This document shows positions 54,053 through 64,000 of a DNA stretch of 64,000 bases, in pieces (position 1 is the stretch's first letter; every line of letters begins with the position of its first letter). A model generated the notes under the pieces. The model did no database searches, was not told the DNA's origin, and saw only the letters and a list, made by a program, of their open reading frames with translations. Source of the stretch: Pratylenchus scribneri (taxonomy: Eukaryota; Nematoda; Chromadorea; Rhabditida; Pratylenchidae); the NCBI GenBank assembly GCA_030063045.1, contig JAQSEB010000034.1, positions 2,108,001-2,172,000 on the forward strand, read 5' to 3'. The position numbers and the translations under genes were made by a program.

Positions 54053-54580
54053 ATGCACATCTCAATTGCTGTTTTCCTATGCATTCTGACCGTTTGCGTA
54101 TCACTTTTTCCGGGTTTCATTATTCTTGGTAAGGTTTAATTCTGCGCTTAACTTATTCTTAAATATTTTTTACTTCAGGATTCTTTCAAAATGCGATATT
54201 GGATGCAGCGCCGTTGAATTGGCTGGACATCGGAGAAGTTGCAAATGCAACATTCAAAGTGATTCAATAATTTTATGAGCAATTTAATTCATAAATTTTA
54301 GTTCCTGGTCAATACGTTCCTCTGCTTTTTGTCCATCATGCTTTACTCCGATTTGGCTCTTCCTTCGGTTATGTGCTGTTTTGGCTGGATTTTCTCGCGC
54401 ACTTCTCTGCCCAATGAATCCTTGAATACCCAAGAAACAACCAAAGCCCGTGCCCGCCGTTCTTCCTTCTCATTTCCATCACAATCAAACAGCAATAATG
54501 AATTTATGCGTGAAATTGACACAAAACAGGAAAATGTAGCGTCACACGGAAGGCAACGATTCGGCTCATCAATTAATTAA
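54053..54580 (+). CDS. Small two-helix membrane protein, unassigned
   Basis: Three exons in phase: 54053-54128, 54179-54258, 54302-54580; 144 residues. Helix 1 is at the N-terminus (ISIAVFLCILTVCVSLFPGF) and continues into exon 2. Helix 2 lies in exon 3 (FLVNTFLCFLSIMLYSDLAL then VMCCFGWIF). A polar, Ser/Arg/Gln-rich tail follows. Splice sites are all GT-AG with introns of 43-50 bases, which argues for a real gene. I recognise no family. The tail is probably cytosolic if the first helix acts as a signal anchor. Confidence 0.65.
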
Positions 54581-55049
54581 ATGAAAAGACACTTGACAAA
54601 CCAAATATGACATAATTTTATATATAATTTGTTGTCTTATTTTTATTATTTGTACTTCTTAATACAATGATTCTCAACGACTGGACTCATTTATTATTCA
54701 TGGATGTTCGATTGCTTTATCCTAAAAAAATTGAAATAGAAATTTAGGCTAATTAATTTGATAAAAATAAAATTTAAAATACCTATCCTCCCTACCCTAA
54801 ACAATTAACCGATTTCCCAATTCATTCACTAAATATAAAAAATAAATTCCAAATATCATTTTTTCATAAATTTAATTTAAAAATAAAATAACAATTCAAA
54901 AGAAGAACGTGGGTGTCAAATGAATGAATTTTAGGATGTGAAAATGGGGGGAGGAAAATAAGGAAAATATATTTAAATAAGACAGAACAAAACAAAAGTG
55001 CCCAGGCAAAATCACACATCACTATCATCCGTTGTCAATTAATTTCTTC
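54581..55049. other. Intergenic region between convergent genes
   Basis: Short AT-rich 3' flanks of both genes. No further feature. Confidence 0.4.
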
Positions 55050-56968
55050 TCAAAGTTCGGTGTGACCTTCATCCTCCGCTTCCTCCTCTTCATCTTCCGC
55101 TTCCTTCTCGGCCTTCTCCGCATCGGACAAACCGGCGCCCTCCTTTCCGCCAGATTCCAAGAATTTACTAAAAAAACAATTTGTGAGAATAAACCAAATA
55201 ATGCGCAAATAAATAACTTACGTGAAGCCTTCCAATGTGCGTTCACCGCTGTAGTCGACAACCTTCTTTGAGCCGGCCGGGAAAAATTTGATCGTTGGGA
55301 AAGATTGGACCTGAAATTTGAACATAATTGCGACTATTTTACATTTCAAATTCAAACCTTCACATCCTCGACCTCATTGGCGGTGGAATCCATTTTGGCA
55401 ATGATGATATTCTCATGATCTTTGTACTAAAAAAATACAATTAAATTGTTTATTTTTAATTTATTTATTAACCTTCTCGCCAAGTTTATCCCAAATTGGT
55501 GCCAGTTGTTTGCAATGTCCGCACCATGGAGCATAGAATTCGACCAGCACATTCTTGGACTCATCGCGGGCGACCTGCTCGAAGTTCTTGCCGACCAAAA
55601 CTTTCACCGGTTGTTTGTCCCAATCTTCAGGGATTTCTTCGCTCATCAAATGTGGCTTCAGTTTGCCATCCAAATAGGTGGAAGTGAATTTGACGATGTT
55701 TTCGGTGGTAATTTCGGCAAAGTCCGGTTTGTATTTGGTCATATCCTCTTCCAATGAGATCAGCCGAACTGAGGGAATATCTTCCTTCTTCAGTCCAAAG
55801 AATTCCATGATGCGGGTATTGTCCTCAACGTCGGTGTTGATATAGACGAAAAGAACCTTAAATTGAGGATTTATTTATTTAATAAACATAATACATAATT
55901 ATAATTTATCCAAAATTTACCTTGCCCTTGAACTCTTTGGCGGCAGCCTTGAATTCACTTTCGAGCTTATCAAATTCGGAGGATTCCTTTGACACGAAGA
56001 GCAAATTATGAGATTTGATATCGCCACCGAAAATGACTGAAGCCGTTTCCTGACTGAAATGCCAAATTTAGCCGATTTGAATTCAAATTCATACCTGAAT
56101 TCGGACACCAATGGGAGTCGATTCGCCTGGACCCATTTTTTCAGTTCATCAACGGCTGGTTTACCCTCATAATCGGCCCGCCCCTCATCGAACTTCTTGA
56201 ACAATGCAATTCGGTTTTCCTTGATGTTAGCCTCTTTGCCAACGGATTCTTCGCTGATAACCGCGAATGGAATATCGTCGACTGCGTTGGCCAATTCCAT
56301 ATAGGTTTTGGCATCCTCGCTATCCTTTGCCTGAAAAGGCAATTCCATTAATTTTTGTTTTTATTTTGTGTCAAACCTTGAAGTATCCAATGACCACAAC
56401 TTCCGCTGAATCTTGGAATTCTTTGACTTCATCGGCTGATTTCAATTCCTTGGCAGCTGGTCCGGTCTTCTTCTTCAACCAGGCAATGATGGAGGCAGCA
56501 TCACGTCCACCGCCATATTCGCTTGGTTTGCCTACAAATTAGTTTAAATTTAAAAGTATAAAGTGAATAATTAAAACCATCTTTGAAGAGTTTCAGCGTA
56601 GGATAGCCGCGAACTTCATAGGTGGAAGCAAGATCGGCATGGACGGTGGCATCAACTTTGCCCAGTTTGATGGCTGAACCCTCTTCCTTCAGCTGGGTGG
56701 CAGCCTTGGCATATTCCGGGGCTAAAGCTTTGCAATGTCCGCACCAAGGGGCATAAAATTCGACTAGGATGAATTCATTATTGCTGGTCACATATTCAAA
56801 ATTGTCCTGAAATATGTTAAATTGAATAAATCAAAATCAATTAATTAAATTTACTTTTGTCAAAACCAGGACATTCTCCTCCTCATCAACCGTCGGTGCA
56901 TCGGCATATGCCAATTTGATGATTAACAATGAGAGGTTGATAAATAATAAGAATCTAGATTGACCCAT
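55050..56968 (-). CDS. pdi: Protein disulfide isomerase
   Basis: Nine exons on the minus strand: 56855-56968, 56578-56806, 56377-56531, 56095-56330, 55921-56053, 55473-55856, 55358-55426, 55222-55310, 55050-55167, exactly 509 codons (508 residues). A signal peptide ([17 protein letters not shown]) is followed by the a-b-b'-a' thioredoxin arrangement. Two active sites, FYAPWCGHC near residue 60 and again near 401, are both intact. RGYPTLKLF and QSFPTIKFF contain the cis-prolines. An acidic tail ends HTEL, an ER-retrieval signal of the KDEL class. The length is typical for PDIA1. It forms and isomerises disulfides in the ER lumen and is also the beta subunit of prolyl 4-hydroxylase needed for cuticle collagen. 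A UPRE-like TGACGTGG lies about 250 bases upstream. Confidence 0.97.
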
Positions 56969-58266
56969 ATTTTCGATGGATTTGTTTGTGATTTCAAATT
57001 AATCTTAAATTGTGTATTTTTATTTAAAATAAATTGAATAAAATGAATGAAGTATATAATAATGGTTTTCCACGTTTTATATAATTGTATTTGGAATTAA
57101 TCTCATTTATTTAAATGATGATGTTGCAGCTATTTGATTTTTGTCGGTTTTTGATTGGGTTTCCATTTTCCAATTCCAATTGCCTATTTTGTAAAGTCAA
57201 TACAGCAGCGATGTGCTGACGTGGTCAAACTGTATAGAATGAGGATGAGGATGGGGGTATTGGGCTCTCGCGTCTCCCTTCCTACTGCCGTTTGAATAAA
57301 AATCAAAATATTATTCTACGTGTGGAATGGGTGCGGTAAAATTATATTTGGTTGGCTTTGAATTTGTGAACTTCCAAAAAATAAATCTCCATAAATGGAA
57401 GGATTTTTTATTAAAAGATTTGGAATAGATGGAAAAGGTCGAAATTGCAGTGTGGAATGGAAATGAATTAATGGAAGGAGGATCCATTTTTGGAAGGGAA
57501 GAATGAATGAAGATGCGCTAAATTATTCTGCGCAGAGGAGCTTCGATTCTGCTCATCAAACCTGAGAATGCTTATATTGCTGCTACTGCTGAACGTAGTG
57601 TAGTGTAGGTAATTTAATGCATAGAACGACCTTTATAAGCAGCAGAGAATAAAAATAGAAATTTGGGGCAATTCGGCAGGTGCCGGTGTTCTACGCTGAT
57701 TGGTCTCCTTCCTCTGGGGCTATGCTTATATTATTACTTTTCTGCTTACCCCTCCGGCGCCATATACATGTGCCGTACGCGTCCAACCCGAGAACTTTCC
57801 TATCCTATTATTTTTATTTGATCTCGAATCTAGATTTGATTGATTGATCATCGCATCGTGAAATCCGATGATGAGAAAAACTTTGAAGGAGGAGAGAAAA
57901 GAATAAAAAAAATGAGAGAGAGAGAGAGAATGATATAAAAAAAAGAAAGATAGCGACGTGTGTTGTGGCAAAATATTTAATATAAATTTGAAATATTTAT
58001 GAATAACCCTTTCCATTACAGTATGGAAAAGCTGAGTATGAGTAGTAAAGATTTCCCAAAAGCGCGATTTTATTATCCATTATCCATCCACGGTCGGACT
58101 AAAAATTTTGCCCTGTCAAAACATAAAATAATTGCATCATTTTTATTTTTATAAACTAACAAAAGAAAAGAATTGTCGGTGCGGCTAATAAAATAAATTC
58201 TTTTTTAGATTTCTTCCACATTAAATCATTTCATCACAAATTTAAAAAATTACATCATCGCAGAAA
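56969..58266. promoter_or_regulatory. Shared upstream region of divergent PDI and GTPBP1-like genes
   Basis: 1.3 kb between two divergent starts. Contains the UPRE-like site 57217-57224, a GA-dinucleotide run (about 57913-57930) and no coding sequence. Confidence 0.5.
57217..57224 (+). promoter_or_regulatory. UPRE-like XBP1/ATF6 site upstream of PDI
   Basis: TGACGTGG is the core of the unfolded-protein-response element bound by XBP1. It is about 250 bases upstream of the PDI start codon; PDI genes are known targets of this response. An 8-base match can occur by chance, so position carries the argument. Confidence 0.5.
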
Positions 58267-60991
58267 ATGGAATCTAATGAAAGATTATTGCATGGAGAAC
58301 AGTCGGCGGAAAATGGACACAACATGCCGAAATTGCCCAATATGAATTCCTTATTTGGAAGCTCAAAAAATAATCAGCAAAATGATGATGAAGAAGAAGA
58401 TATGCTGATGGAATTAGATGAAGAAGAGGGCGAACTTGGTCCACGTTTCCTTATTGAACAGAACCCAAAAGCATTGGAAAGGTATCGATCATATTTGGAG
58501 GAACGGCTCATTGCAGGACAATGCGAAACAGTGAGTTTGTAATAGAATGGAATAAACTTAAAAATAAAATTTTTAAAAGTATAGATGATTGAATTGGGCG
58601 CACCAATTGATTGTTCTCATAAAGAAAGAGGTAATATAATTTAAAAATATATTTTTAAAGTCATAAAATTAAGGTCTTTCACACGAAGAGCTTCAAAAAT
58701 GTGAAGAATTGCACAATCAATTACTTGCCTCAATGGATTGCACCGGATTGAGTCTCATCGACAGGGTGGAAAAAGACCAGCATACAAAAGTTTTATTGGT
58801 TCGGAGGAATATTGACGAAACTGATTTCATCGAAGTAATTTTTTGATCCATGAATAAATAAAAAATCAATAATAATAGGTGAGGATAGCGGTCGTTGGAA
58901 ATGTAGACGCCGGAAAATCAACATTGCTTGGTGTCCTTACGCACAATATTTTGGATGATGGACGAGGAAATGCACGCAGGAAATTGTTCAGGTTGGAATT
59001 TATTTTGAATGAAATGCCATAAACAATTTGAAATCAAAGGCATAAACATGAATTCGAGTCGGGGCGCACATCCTCTGTTGGCAACGATATCCTTGGATTT
59101 TCAATGAACGGTGAAGTGACAAATAAGCCGAACACGCACAGCGGCCATTTGGATTGGATGGACATTTGCAAGGAATCAGCCAAGGTACAATTTTTAAAAA
59201 AATCAATAAGGGAGTCTTTGGATTTTGGCTTTTAAAGTCTGGCTCTTTGGTTTAATGGTTAGATTAGGCCTGATTAAAGAAGATTTAAGCTTAAAAAATG
59301 TGCAAAATTTCGACCCAAAGGAGGAGGATTCATTTTTGGCAAAATTTAGGTCTCGGGTTCGAACCCCTCTCGGAGATTATTATTTCTGACTATGCATTTA
59401 ATAACAACACTTTTCTAAACGAAATACATTATTTCAAGCCAAAAATTTATTCCATAAAACACTAAATTATGTTACCATCGATTTTTTCAGGTGGTCACAT
59501 TCATCGATTTGGCTGGCCACGAGAAATATTTGAAAACAACAATTTTCGGAATGACTGGACATATGGTGAATTCATACATAATAGTAATTAATTTTTCAAT
59601 CCAATATAGCCGGATTATTCAATGTTAATGATTGGCTCAAATGCTGGCATTATTGGGACCACAAAGGAACATTTGTCATTGGCCCTTTCCCTTCAAGTGC
59701 CTGTTCTCGTTGTTGTTACCAAAATTGATATGTGCCCTCCAAATGTATTTTTTAAATTGGAATTTAATTAATAAATCAATAAATTAGATTTTGGCCGAAA
59801 CAATGAACAATTTGGATCGCCTTCTGAAAAGTCCGGGCTCGAGGAAAAGACCAATTTTGATCAAAGAAATGGCCGATATTGTTCAGGCCGCTGAAAATTT
59901 CCATAGTGGAAAGTAAGAAAATTTATTTAATTTTATTCTAATTTAAATTTTAGGGTTTGCCCTATTTTCCAAGTTTCCAATGTGTTGGGAACAAATTTGG
60001 ATTTGCTGCGTAAATTTTTGAATATAATTCCAATAGCGAGGACAAATTTCGATGATCGACCGGCCGAATTCCAAATTGATGATATTTATTGGGTTTTTTA
60101 CCTTTAATAATTAAATTAAAAATTATTAATTCAAGGTCGATGGGGTGGGCACGGTTGTTTCGGGAACATGTTTGACCGGACGAATTGCTTTGAATGACAA
60201 TTTACTGCTTGGCCCAGATGGCAACGGTGCATTCACAATGGTCCCAATCAAATCAATTCACCGTAAACGAATGCCGGTTCAAAGCATAAAATCCGGTCAA
60301 ACTGCTTCATTTGCATTAAGGTCCGTAAATATTTATTTGAATTTACTTAATTGTCAATTTATTTTAGAAAAGTGAACAGGAAAGAAGTCCGAAAAGGGAT
60401 GATGATGTTATCGCCAAAACTGAATCCAATGGCCTGTTTCGAATTTGAGGCGGAAGTGCTCATTTTGCATCATCCAACCACAATTGCACCGAACTATCAG
60501 GCAATGGTTCATGTCGGCTCAATCCGTCAAACGGCCACCATTCTGAAGATGAATAAAGAGGTTTTGAGGACCGGCGATCGGGACACAATTCTGCTCCGTT
60601 TCATTCGACATCCGGAATATGTCCGAATTGGAACACGGATGGTTTGTTGAAGGGATGAATTGAAATGGATAATTTGGAATTTATTTTAGGTATTTCGCGA
60701 GGGAAGGACGAAGGCGGTCGGCACAATTCGCAAAATATTCCCATACACCCAACCAGTCCCACAAAAGAGCACACGGATGGATAAAAAGCAACAAAATCAG
60801 GCAAAATATGGAATATCAAAACAGCAAAGACAAAAGGGAATTGGTAAAATTAAAAAATGAATTATTTTTAAATTAATTTTTTAGATGTTTTGGGACCGAA
60901 ACAATCAGCCAAATCGATTATAAAGAATAAAACACAATCAGTAAAGCCACAACAGCAGATGAGCAGTGGGGTTGAACCATCATCTACCTGA
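58267..60991 (+). CDS. GTPBP1/GTPBP2-family translational GTPase
   Basis: Thirteen exons: 58267-58530, 58585-58630, 58674-58834, 58879-58991, 59040-59184, 59491-59565, 59610-59744, 59788-59912, 59954-60092, 60136-60320, 60368-60641, 60690-60843, 60885-60991, exactly 641 codons (640 residues). G-motifs: G1 [15 protein letters not shown]3 [17 protein letters not shown]4 VTKIDMC. Family-specific stretches are [43 protein letters not shown] and the beta-barrel [11 protein letters not shown]. This order, with an acidic N-terminus, is that of GTPBP1 (CGP-1 in C. elegans), an EF-Tu-like GTPase linked to ribosome quality control and mRNA turnover by the exosome. One intron holds a SINE-like copy. Confidence 0.93.
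59235..59455 (+). repeat. tRNA-derived SINE-like copy in GTPBP1-like intron
   Basis: The most complete copy: A box TTTGGTTTAATGGTTAGATT (59249-59268), the GGAGGAG block, B box GGTCTCGGGTTCGAACCCC (59349-59367) and tail with TCTAAACGAAATACATTATT. Confidence 0.65.
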
Positions 60992-61273
60992 ATCGAAATT
61001 GTTTAAAAATTGAATTTTTATTTGTTTTTCACCTCTTTTCAATTAAAATGTCTACTTAATTTTCAATCGCATCCGCTATTATCCCCTTCCATTTTACATT
61101 TACGAATGTCAAAATTGAATAAAAATTCAAGTGAATTGTTCCTCCTTTCATTGTTTTTGTTTTTGATTCAAGCAAAAAACTAATATTTATTTACAAAAAA
61201 ATTGTTTTTTCCTTTTGAAAACATATAAAATTTGCATAAATTTATCATCAAAGCAAAATAATTAAATTGAATA
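60992..61273. other. Short spacer between GTPBP1-like and CutA genes
   Basis: 282 bases with AATAAA near 61118. It is short enough to be an intercistronic spacer of a nematode operon. Confidence 0.4.
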
Positions 61274-61876
61274 ATGGCATTTCCACGAATGGACACTATT
61301 TGTGTTATAATAATTATTGTTAAATTTTTTATTGTTTATCACTGTCGTCAATTGGAAGAAAGAATCAACCATCAAGCGGGAATAATTACTGAATTCCAAA
61401 AAGAAATGAACGCAAAAGCATCGGCCGCGTTATTTCAGGTTTATTTTTTAATGAGATTAAATAGAAAATATCCTCAATTTAAGATTGTTTATGTTACGGT
61501 TCCATCGGCGGAGGTTGGAAAACGAATTGCGAATGAAATTGTGAGGGAAAGGCTGGCCGCATGTGTTAATATTTTGCCACAATTGACCAGCATTTATGAA
61601 TGGAAAGGCAAAGTGGAGGAGGAGAATGAAGCAATGTTAATCATTAAAACCACTTCCGAACGACTTTCACCATTGAAGGAAGCAGTGCTCAAAATACATC
61701 CGTACGGATTATAATTTTATTAAAATATGCGTCAATGTTTTTAATTAAGTTATGAAGTGCCGGAATTCATCTCATTACCAATTGATTATGGCAGTGAACC
61801 ATATTTGAAGTGGATTCGGGAACAAACTCAACCTCAAGGACAAAATAATACTGAAGAAAATCAGACAAATTCATAA
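61274..61876 (+). CDS. CutA-like protein with N-terminal membrane anchor
   Basis: Three exons: 61274-61438, 61484-61701, 61750-61876; 169 residues. The first intron (45 bases) is in frame without a stop, so an unspliced form is also possible. An N-terminal hydrophobic stretch (ICVIIIIVKFFIVYHC) precedes a short coiled segment. The CutA core then runs VYVTVPSAEVGKRIANEIV, LAACVNILPQLTSIYEWKGK, EAMLIIKTTSERL and IHPYEVPEFISLPIDYGSEPYL. CutA forms a trimeric ferredoxin-like fold, first known from divalent-cation tolerance in bacteria; the animal form is linked to membrane anchoring of acetylcholinesterase. The spacers to both neighbours are short. Confidence 0.9.
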
Positions 61877-62056
61877 TTTATTTTTGACTTTTTTCCAGTT
61901 TATAATTTATTGAATAATAAATTTATGAATAATAAATTTTTAAATAAAATTAATATTCATTTTTTCTTCTTTCATAAATGTTTTCATAAACATTTGAAAT
62001 ATTTCTTTTTTTTATATTTAATTTTATATTTGTTATTTGAAGAAATAATTTAAAAA

Positions 62057-63472
62057 ATGGCAAATGTCCATGAGAAAATGAGCAATGTCCAAGAGCAAGT
62101 GGCAAATGCAGTGGAAAGAATGGGCGAGGCGGCACAAAATGTGGGCCAAAAATTTACTGACTTCTTCCAAGGAAATCCATTCGAAACGGCGGTGGGCAGG
62201 AAAATTGGTCAGATTTTTTATTTAATTAAATTAATTATTTACTAATTTAAATACAGAATTGGCAACTGATTCAACAAAATTGGCCACCGAAAATTGGGGA
62301 TTAAACATGGAAATTTGCGATTTTGTGAATTGCACAAATGAAGGGTAAGTAAACATTAATTAATTTTAATTTATTTTTGGATGGTTTTTAGTCCGCGTGA
62401 TGCGATCAGAGCAATCAAAAAGCGACTTCAAACGCAAATGGGAAAAGACAATGCAATGTAATTAAACTGAATAAATTAATATAATTAATATTTCCAGTGT
62501 GATGTACACATTGACTGTGCTGGAGACTTGCGTAAAGAATTGTGATATGCGCTTTACGGTGCTGGTTTGCCAAAAGGATTTCGTGGCTGAGCTGGTCAAG
62601 CTGATTAGTGCCAAATATGATGCTCCATTGATTGTTCAGGAAAGAGTGTTGGCTTTAATCCAGGTTTGTTCTTCTGCAATCCAGAAAGACCTAAATCGAT
62701 TTTTTAATTGTCCATCTCACCAAAAACTAATTGTAATCCCAAATCTTGGTTTAATTCATAAGAATTATAGTATAATATGTCATTTGGGTGTGCAGAAATT
62801 GCTTTCCGGAACAAAAAATAAAATTTTTCTCAATTAAAATCGTCCTTATTAAACAAATTTAATATTCCCATTCATTATCGCAGTCTTGGGCCGATGCATT
62901 CCGCGGAAATCCGTCACTCGCCGGTGTCGTTGAAATGTACGATGAGCTGAAATCGAAGGGAGTGGAATTCCCGGCCACGGATTTGGATGCGATGGCCCCA
63001 ATTATTACACCGAAACAGGTTCAAAAAAATTTTGAAAACTTTTTTGTTTGTGGTTTTTGTTAATGTTTTTTGTCCATTTTTAAGACTGTATTTGCCACAG
63101 AGGAGCAGCAGGAAATGCCCAAAAGTCAACAAAATACAAAATTGGTAAATTTATTTATTTTGTTGTTGTTGGTTTTTTGTGCCATTTTTCGAAAATAAAA
63201 TAAATAATAAATTTTTTAAATATTTTCAGACTGCATCCACCACCAATGTCCCCCCAAATTCTAACAATGCTGGTTTTGTTGTGCATAAACCCAGTGGACC
63301 AATCCAACTTGGCCCAGAACAAATGGCCAAATTGCGCTCCGAATTGGACATTGTCCACGTGAATATTCAAGTTTTGCGGGAATTGGTGGCCCAAATGAAA
63401 CCGGCGGCGGCAGGAGGAAATGGAAATGCCCAAGAACTATTGCAACCACCGGAAGATTTTCATTTTATTCAG
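62057..63472 (+). CDS. TOM1-like VHS-GAT trafficking adaptor (3' partial)
   Basis: Exons 62057-62207, 62257-62344, 62392-62457, 62498-62663, 62884-63018, 63085-63144, 63230-63472, then a donor (GTTTTC) leading out of the window; 303 residues so far, phases agree throughout. VHS domain about residues 40-195: [63 protein letters not shown]. Start of a GAT domain: [28 protein letters not shown] followed by GAT without a PI-binding FYVE domain marks the TOM1/TOM1L family, which binds ubiquitin, clathrin and Tollip on endosomes. An extra N-terminal helix ([20 protein letters not shown]) precedes VHS. It starts 181 bases after the CutA stop. Confidence 0.93.
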
Positions 63473-63559
63473 GTTTTCATTTGAGAAATATTTAATTACC
63501 GAAAAACTACCGAAATTAATAATAAGAAGTTTACCCAAAACGCAAACCAAACATCCAAA

Positions 63560-63955
63560 CTTTATACTCAAAAGAAGATCTCGTCAGGATGCATTACTTC
63601 ATTATATTTTGGTTTAATCAATTCTAACTTAAATTTTGAACCAAAATTGGTTTAAACCGTTTAACACCCTTTAATTGTTGACCAAACCAAAATTGGTTTA
63701 AACCGTTTAACACCCTTTAATTGTTGACCAAACCAAAATTGGTTTAAACCGTTTAAAACCCTTTAATTGTTGACCAAACCAAAATTGGTTTAAACCGTTT
63801 ACACCCTTTAATTGTTGACCAAACCATTACAATTTGTGTACCATTCAATGCGTCTTGAGCAGCTCTATCCAATTTTGGGTATATTTGGTTTGAGAATTTA
63901 GGACAAAACCTCCCCTAAACCATTATAATTATTATTTAAATAATATTCTTTTCCA
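63560..63955. repeat. Dispersed GGTTTAAACC-type repeat, copy 4, with expanded 46-base unit
   Basis: The same flanks as the other copies (GATCTCGTCAGGATGCAT at the left; CAGCTCTATCCAATTTTG and a terminal CTAAACCATTATAATTAT at the right) enclose about four tandem copies of a 46-base unit. The unit contains the palindrome AACCAAAATTGGTTT and CCGTTTAACACCC (about 63636-63815). Confidence 0.75.
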
Positions 63956-64000
63956 TTTTACTTCTAATTTAAATAAATTATTTTTAAAGGAATTATACAC

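Overview
The window looks like nuclear DNA of a nematode. It is AT-rich and densely packed with multi-exon genes. Introns are mostly short (about 40-60 bases) and end in a T-rich stretch plus AG. It carries a hedgehog-related gene of the Wart-plus-Hog type, a family characteristic of nematodes. I cannot name the species; a plant- or animal-associated clade IV nematode is a guess. All gene models were spliced by eye, and most were checked by confirming that exon phases and total length close without a stop.

Layout, left to right. A 5'-truncated, glutamine-rich nuclear-type protein with an INO80E/TBRG1-like coiled coil (+, 243-5304). A warthog-like hedgehog-related gene (-, 6215-11990). A possible GNAT-type acetyltransferase (-, 13449-15822). 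An aurora kinase (+, 17500-18731), TAF12 (+, 19328-22241) and a small single-pass membrane protein (+, 22863-23386). A homeodomain-interacting protein kinase (HIPK, -, 25213-31783). A long satellite array, then a D-aspartate/D-amino-acid oxidase (+, 37022-39463). Two paralogous small secreted four-cysteine proteins (+, 40446-42680 and 46695-52667), a small two-helix membrane protein (+, 54053-54580), protein disulfide isomerase (-, 55050-56968), and finally a close same-strand series GTPBP1-like, CutA and TOM1-like (+, 58267 to the window end).

Repeats are the other main content. A 19-20 base satellite built on ATTCCGCCTGTTTT forms four separate arrays, two of them inside introns. A tRNA-derived SINE-like family sits mostly in introns. 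Two palindromic MITE-like elements, a 37-base hairpin-forming tandem repeat and a dispersed family of about 300 bases are also present.

The most unusual object is at 49932-52066. It is a recent-looking LTR element with two apparently identical 246-base LTRs, a primer-binding-site-like start, a purine tract and a 4-base target duplication. Its only sizeable reading frame is one intronless 435-residue coiled-coil protein, with no reverse transcriptase or integrase. It lies inside the intron of the second four-cysteine gene.

Four otherwise coherent exons need a one-base correction at a homopolymer run, which suggests either consensus errors or decay. The genes do not form one pathway. Shared themes are transcription and chromatin (INO80E/TBRG1-like, TAF12, HIPK), mitosis (aurora) and secretion or trafficking (PDI, TOM1-like, secreted cysteine-rich proteins, hedgehog-related).
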